A stretch of 7,191 nt of DNA. It comes from Thermococci archaeon (GTDB taxonomy: Archaea > Methanobacteriota_B > Thermococci > Methanofastidiosales > B48-G16). Below the pieces are notes generated by a model. That model was not told where the DNA came from and made no database searches. It saw only the letters and a list, made by a program, of their open reading frames with translations. The translations under genes were made by a program, and so were the position numbers. Location: NCBI GenBank assembly GCA_030668905.1, contig DAOVEQ010000053.1, forward strand, positions 1 to 7,191, in the 5' to 3' direction. Below, piece by piece: positions 5,793 to 7,191 of the stretch (positions are counted from its first letter, which is position 1; each line of letters starts with the position of its first letter).

Positions 5793-7191
5793 TGAGATTG
5801 AAAAAGCTGGAAAAGAAAATATACGTGGTCTCCTTAGTTTTGGTTTTAGCATTTCCCTATTTTGTAGAAGTTGAGGCAGCTTTGACAGTACCGTGGGATG
5901 ACATGGATGATTTATGTCATTCTAATGATTCCCCATGTACAGACCTGTGGACAGTTTTATCACCGATGTGGGATGACATGGATGGTCTTCTAGGAGTTGA
6001 TAGCCAATCGTGGGCATCAGAAAACGCTGCTTGGACTTTAACGGTAAACAATTCTGATCAACATGAGGGATCAGGATGTTTGGAGTTTACCATTGAGAGC
6101 ACTGACCCAGAAGATCCCCTACTAGGTGGTGGAAGGTTTAGCATTTCGGGAATTAATGAAGATTTTTCGTCTTATGGGTATCTAAAGTTTTGGGCAAAGA
6201 CTTCTGTTCCATCTTCTTTTAGGTTTGAAATGGAATCTCCAGGAGACACATCCTATTGGGATGTCAGTACGTCTTCTACAAACTGGGAAGGAATTATAAT
6301 CGATTTGTCCAATCCCAGTGGAGGAAGTGCTGATCTTTCGCAGATAATCAAAGTAGCATTCTCAAGCTTGGATAGACCAGGTTCTGGAGAGTATCATTAT
6401 TTATTTGATGTTATATATCTTGCTGCTTGGGAGTTAATAGAAAACTACATTGATCAAAAGCAGGGCTTGGGGTGCCTGGAATTTATTATCATGCACGACG
6501 ACATGGATGATGGAGAATTTGGTGTTTCAGAGATCAATGAAGATTTTTCACCTTATAATTATCTAGAATTTTGGGTAAAAACTCCTATCCTGTCTTCTTT
6601 TAGACTTAAAATAGATTCCCCTAGTGGTATAGCTTATTGGGATGTTAGTACGGTTTCTACAAACTGGGAAAAAATTACAATTAATTTATCCAATCCTGAT
6701 GGAGGAAGTGTTGATCTTTCCCACGTAATCAAAGTAGCATTCTCAGAGTTAGGCAGGCCAAGTTCTGGGAGTTATCACTATTTATTTGATTATATATCCC
6801 TAAGGAAAGTAACAGGACCAAAACGTGGTGAGGATGGATATATCGAAGGAAAAGTTTTTGAAGATAAGAATGACAATGGAATTTATGATAGTGGGGAGGA
6901 AATCGAAGGTGCTATAGTAGTTGCCTGCTACTATAAGGAGAGATACACAACGAAAACAGATGCTAATGGAGATTACAAGTTACCTTCACCGATTGCCGAT
7001 ATTGATTCATGGGATAATATGGATGATTTATGTCATGATCCAAATCCCCCATGTATAGAACCATGGATAGTTTATAACGCAGATTGGAATTTAAATGTAA
7101 GCAGTGATCGTGATCCTCAAGCTCTGTCAGGAAATTCTCTTGAGTTTGTCATTGATTCTCTAGATACTGACAACGGTAGTTTTGGTGCGGC
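5789..7191 (+). CDS. Exported repeat protein with beta-sandwich modules and an SdrD_B-like domain, 3' end beyond window
   Basis: The frame is open for 467 codons to the right edge with no stop. The start ATG overlaps the upstream stop by four bases (ATGA). A second ATG follows directly at 5792. A signal peptide is clear: basic MMRLKKLEKK, hydrophobic core IYVVSLVLVLAFPYF, then a likely cut near VEVEA/A (about 30). Modules A (about 115-211) and B (242-338) are gapless copies with about two thirds identical residues. Both contain INEDFS, YWDVST, TNWE, LSNP, GGS, IKVAFS and YHYLFD. Their aromatic-rich beta pattern suggests a jelly-roll, carbohydrate-binding-like fold, by inference only. Residues 349-400 resemble an SdrD_B/Cna-B surface domain with an acidic loop DKNDNGIYDSGEE that could bind calcium. 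A third copy starts at W408 (WDNMDDLCH...PPC), matching W36 (WDDMDDLCH...SPC). The protein is probably surface-attached or secreted. The anchor, if any, lies outside the window. Confidence 0.85.
   Translation, partial: MMRLKKLEKKIYVVSLVLVLAFPYFVEVEAALTVPWDDMDDLCHSNDSPCTDLWTVLSPMWDDMDGLLGVDSQSWASENAAWTLTVNNSDQHEGSGCLEFTIESTDPEDPLLGGGRFSISGINEDFSSYGYLKFWAKTSVPSSFRFEMESPGDTSYWDVSTSSTNWEGIIIDLSNPSGGSADLSQIIKVAFSSLDRPGSGEYHYLFDVIYLAAWELIENYIDQKQGLGCLEFIIMHDDMDDGEFGVSEINEDFSPYNYLEFWVKTPILSSFRLKIDSPSGIAYWDVSTVSTNWEKITINLSNPDGGSVDLSHVIKVAFSELGRPSSGSYHYLFDYISLRKVTGPKRGEDGYIEGKVFEDKNDNGIYDSGEEIEGAIVVACYYKERYTTKTDANGDYKLPSPIADIDSWDNMDDLCHDPNPPCIEPWIVYNADWNLNVSSDRDPQALSGNSLEFVIDSLDTDNGSFGA
5894..5984 (+). 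repeat. Short direct duplication TGGGATGACATGGATG, 75 bases apart
   Basis: The identical 16-base sequence occurs at 5894-5909 and 5969-5984, in frame (25 codons apart), encoding WDDMD twice. A diverged copy occurs at 7010 (WDNMD). The exact identity suggests a recent local duplication inside the exported protein gene. Confidence 0.7.
6131..6803 (+). repeat. Tandem in-frame gene-internal repeat, period 381 bases
   Basis: Copy A (about 6131-6422) and copy B (about 6512-6803) align with a constant offset of 381 bases (127 codons) and no visible gaps. Protein identity is about 63 of 96 positions by hand count. The 5' part of the unit that precedes copy B is shorter and more diverged than that preceding copy A. 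A further unit begins at 7010 and is cut off by the window edge. Confidence 0.85.

Noticed and set aside
5894..7191. CRISPR array or other noncoding repeat in the right end
   Set aside because: The repeats are long, diverged, in frame and inside one open reading frame with a signal peptide. No short regular repeat-spacer pattern exists in the window.

Overview
The window looks archaeal. Both tRNA genes lack an encoded CCA. Each has the same 8-base TATA box (TTTAAATA) about 25-28 bases upstream of its 5' end. A TATA box also precedes the histidine kinase gene and the rightward operon. T-tracts follow the tRNA genes, and start codons carry Shine-Dalgarno sequences of the GGAGG or GGTGA type. 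The DNA is AT-rich, with frequent AGA and ATA codons. A receiver-PAS-GAF-kinase fusion beside an RNase J-like nuclease would fit an anaerobic euryarchaeote, but nothing in the window fixes the lineage.

The left half (1-4004) reads leftward. From right to left it holds tRNA-Gly(UCC), a spacer with a T-rich terminator and a hairpin, a 674-residue soluble receiver/PAS/GAF/histidine kinase, tRNA-Leu(CAG) whose TATA box overlaps the kinase stop codon, another hairpin-rich spacer, and a metallo-beta-lactamase/beta-CASP nuclease. The nuclease runs off the left edge.

The right half (4005-7191) is one rightward operon of five genes with overlapping or nearly abutting ends. It encodes two different Roadblock/LC7 proteins, a MinD-type ATPase with a C-terminal amphipathic tail, a 67-residue single-pass membrane protein with a charged helical tail, and a large exported repeat protein that is still open at the right edge. 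Its promoter carries an 18-base perfect palindrome immediately downstream of the TATA box, a typical place for an archaeal repressor to bind.

The main point of interest is this operon. Roadblock proteins normally regulate small Ras-like GTPases, but no GTPase is present. Their only nucleotide-switch partner here is a MinD-type ATPase, followed by a membrane protein and a secreted protein. I infer a membrane-associated spatial-organisation or surface-display module. That role is a hypothesis, not something the sequence proves.
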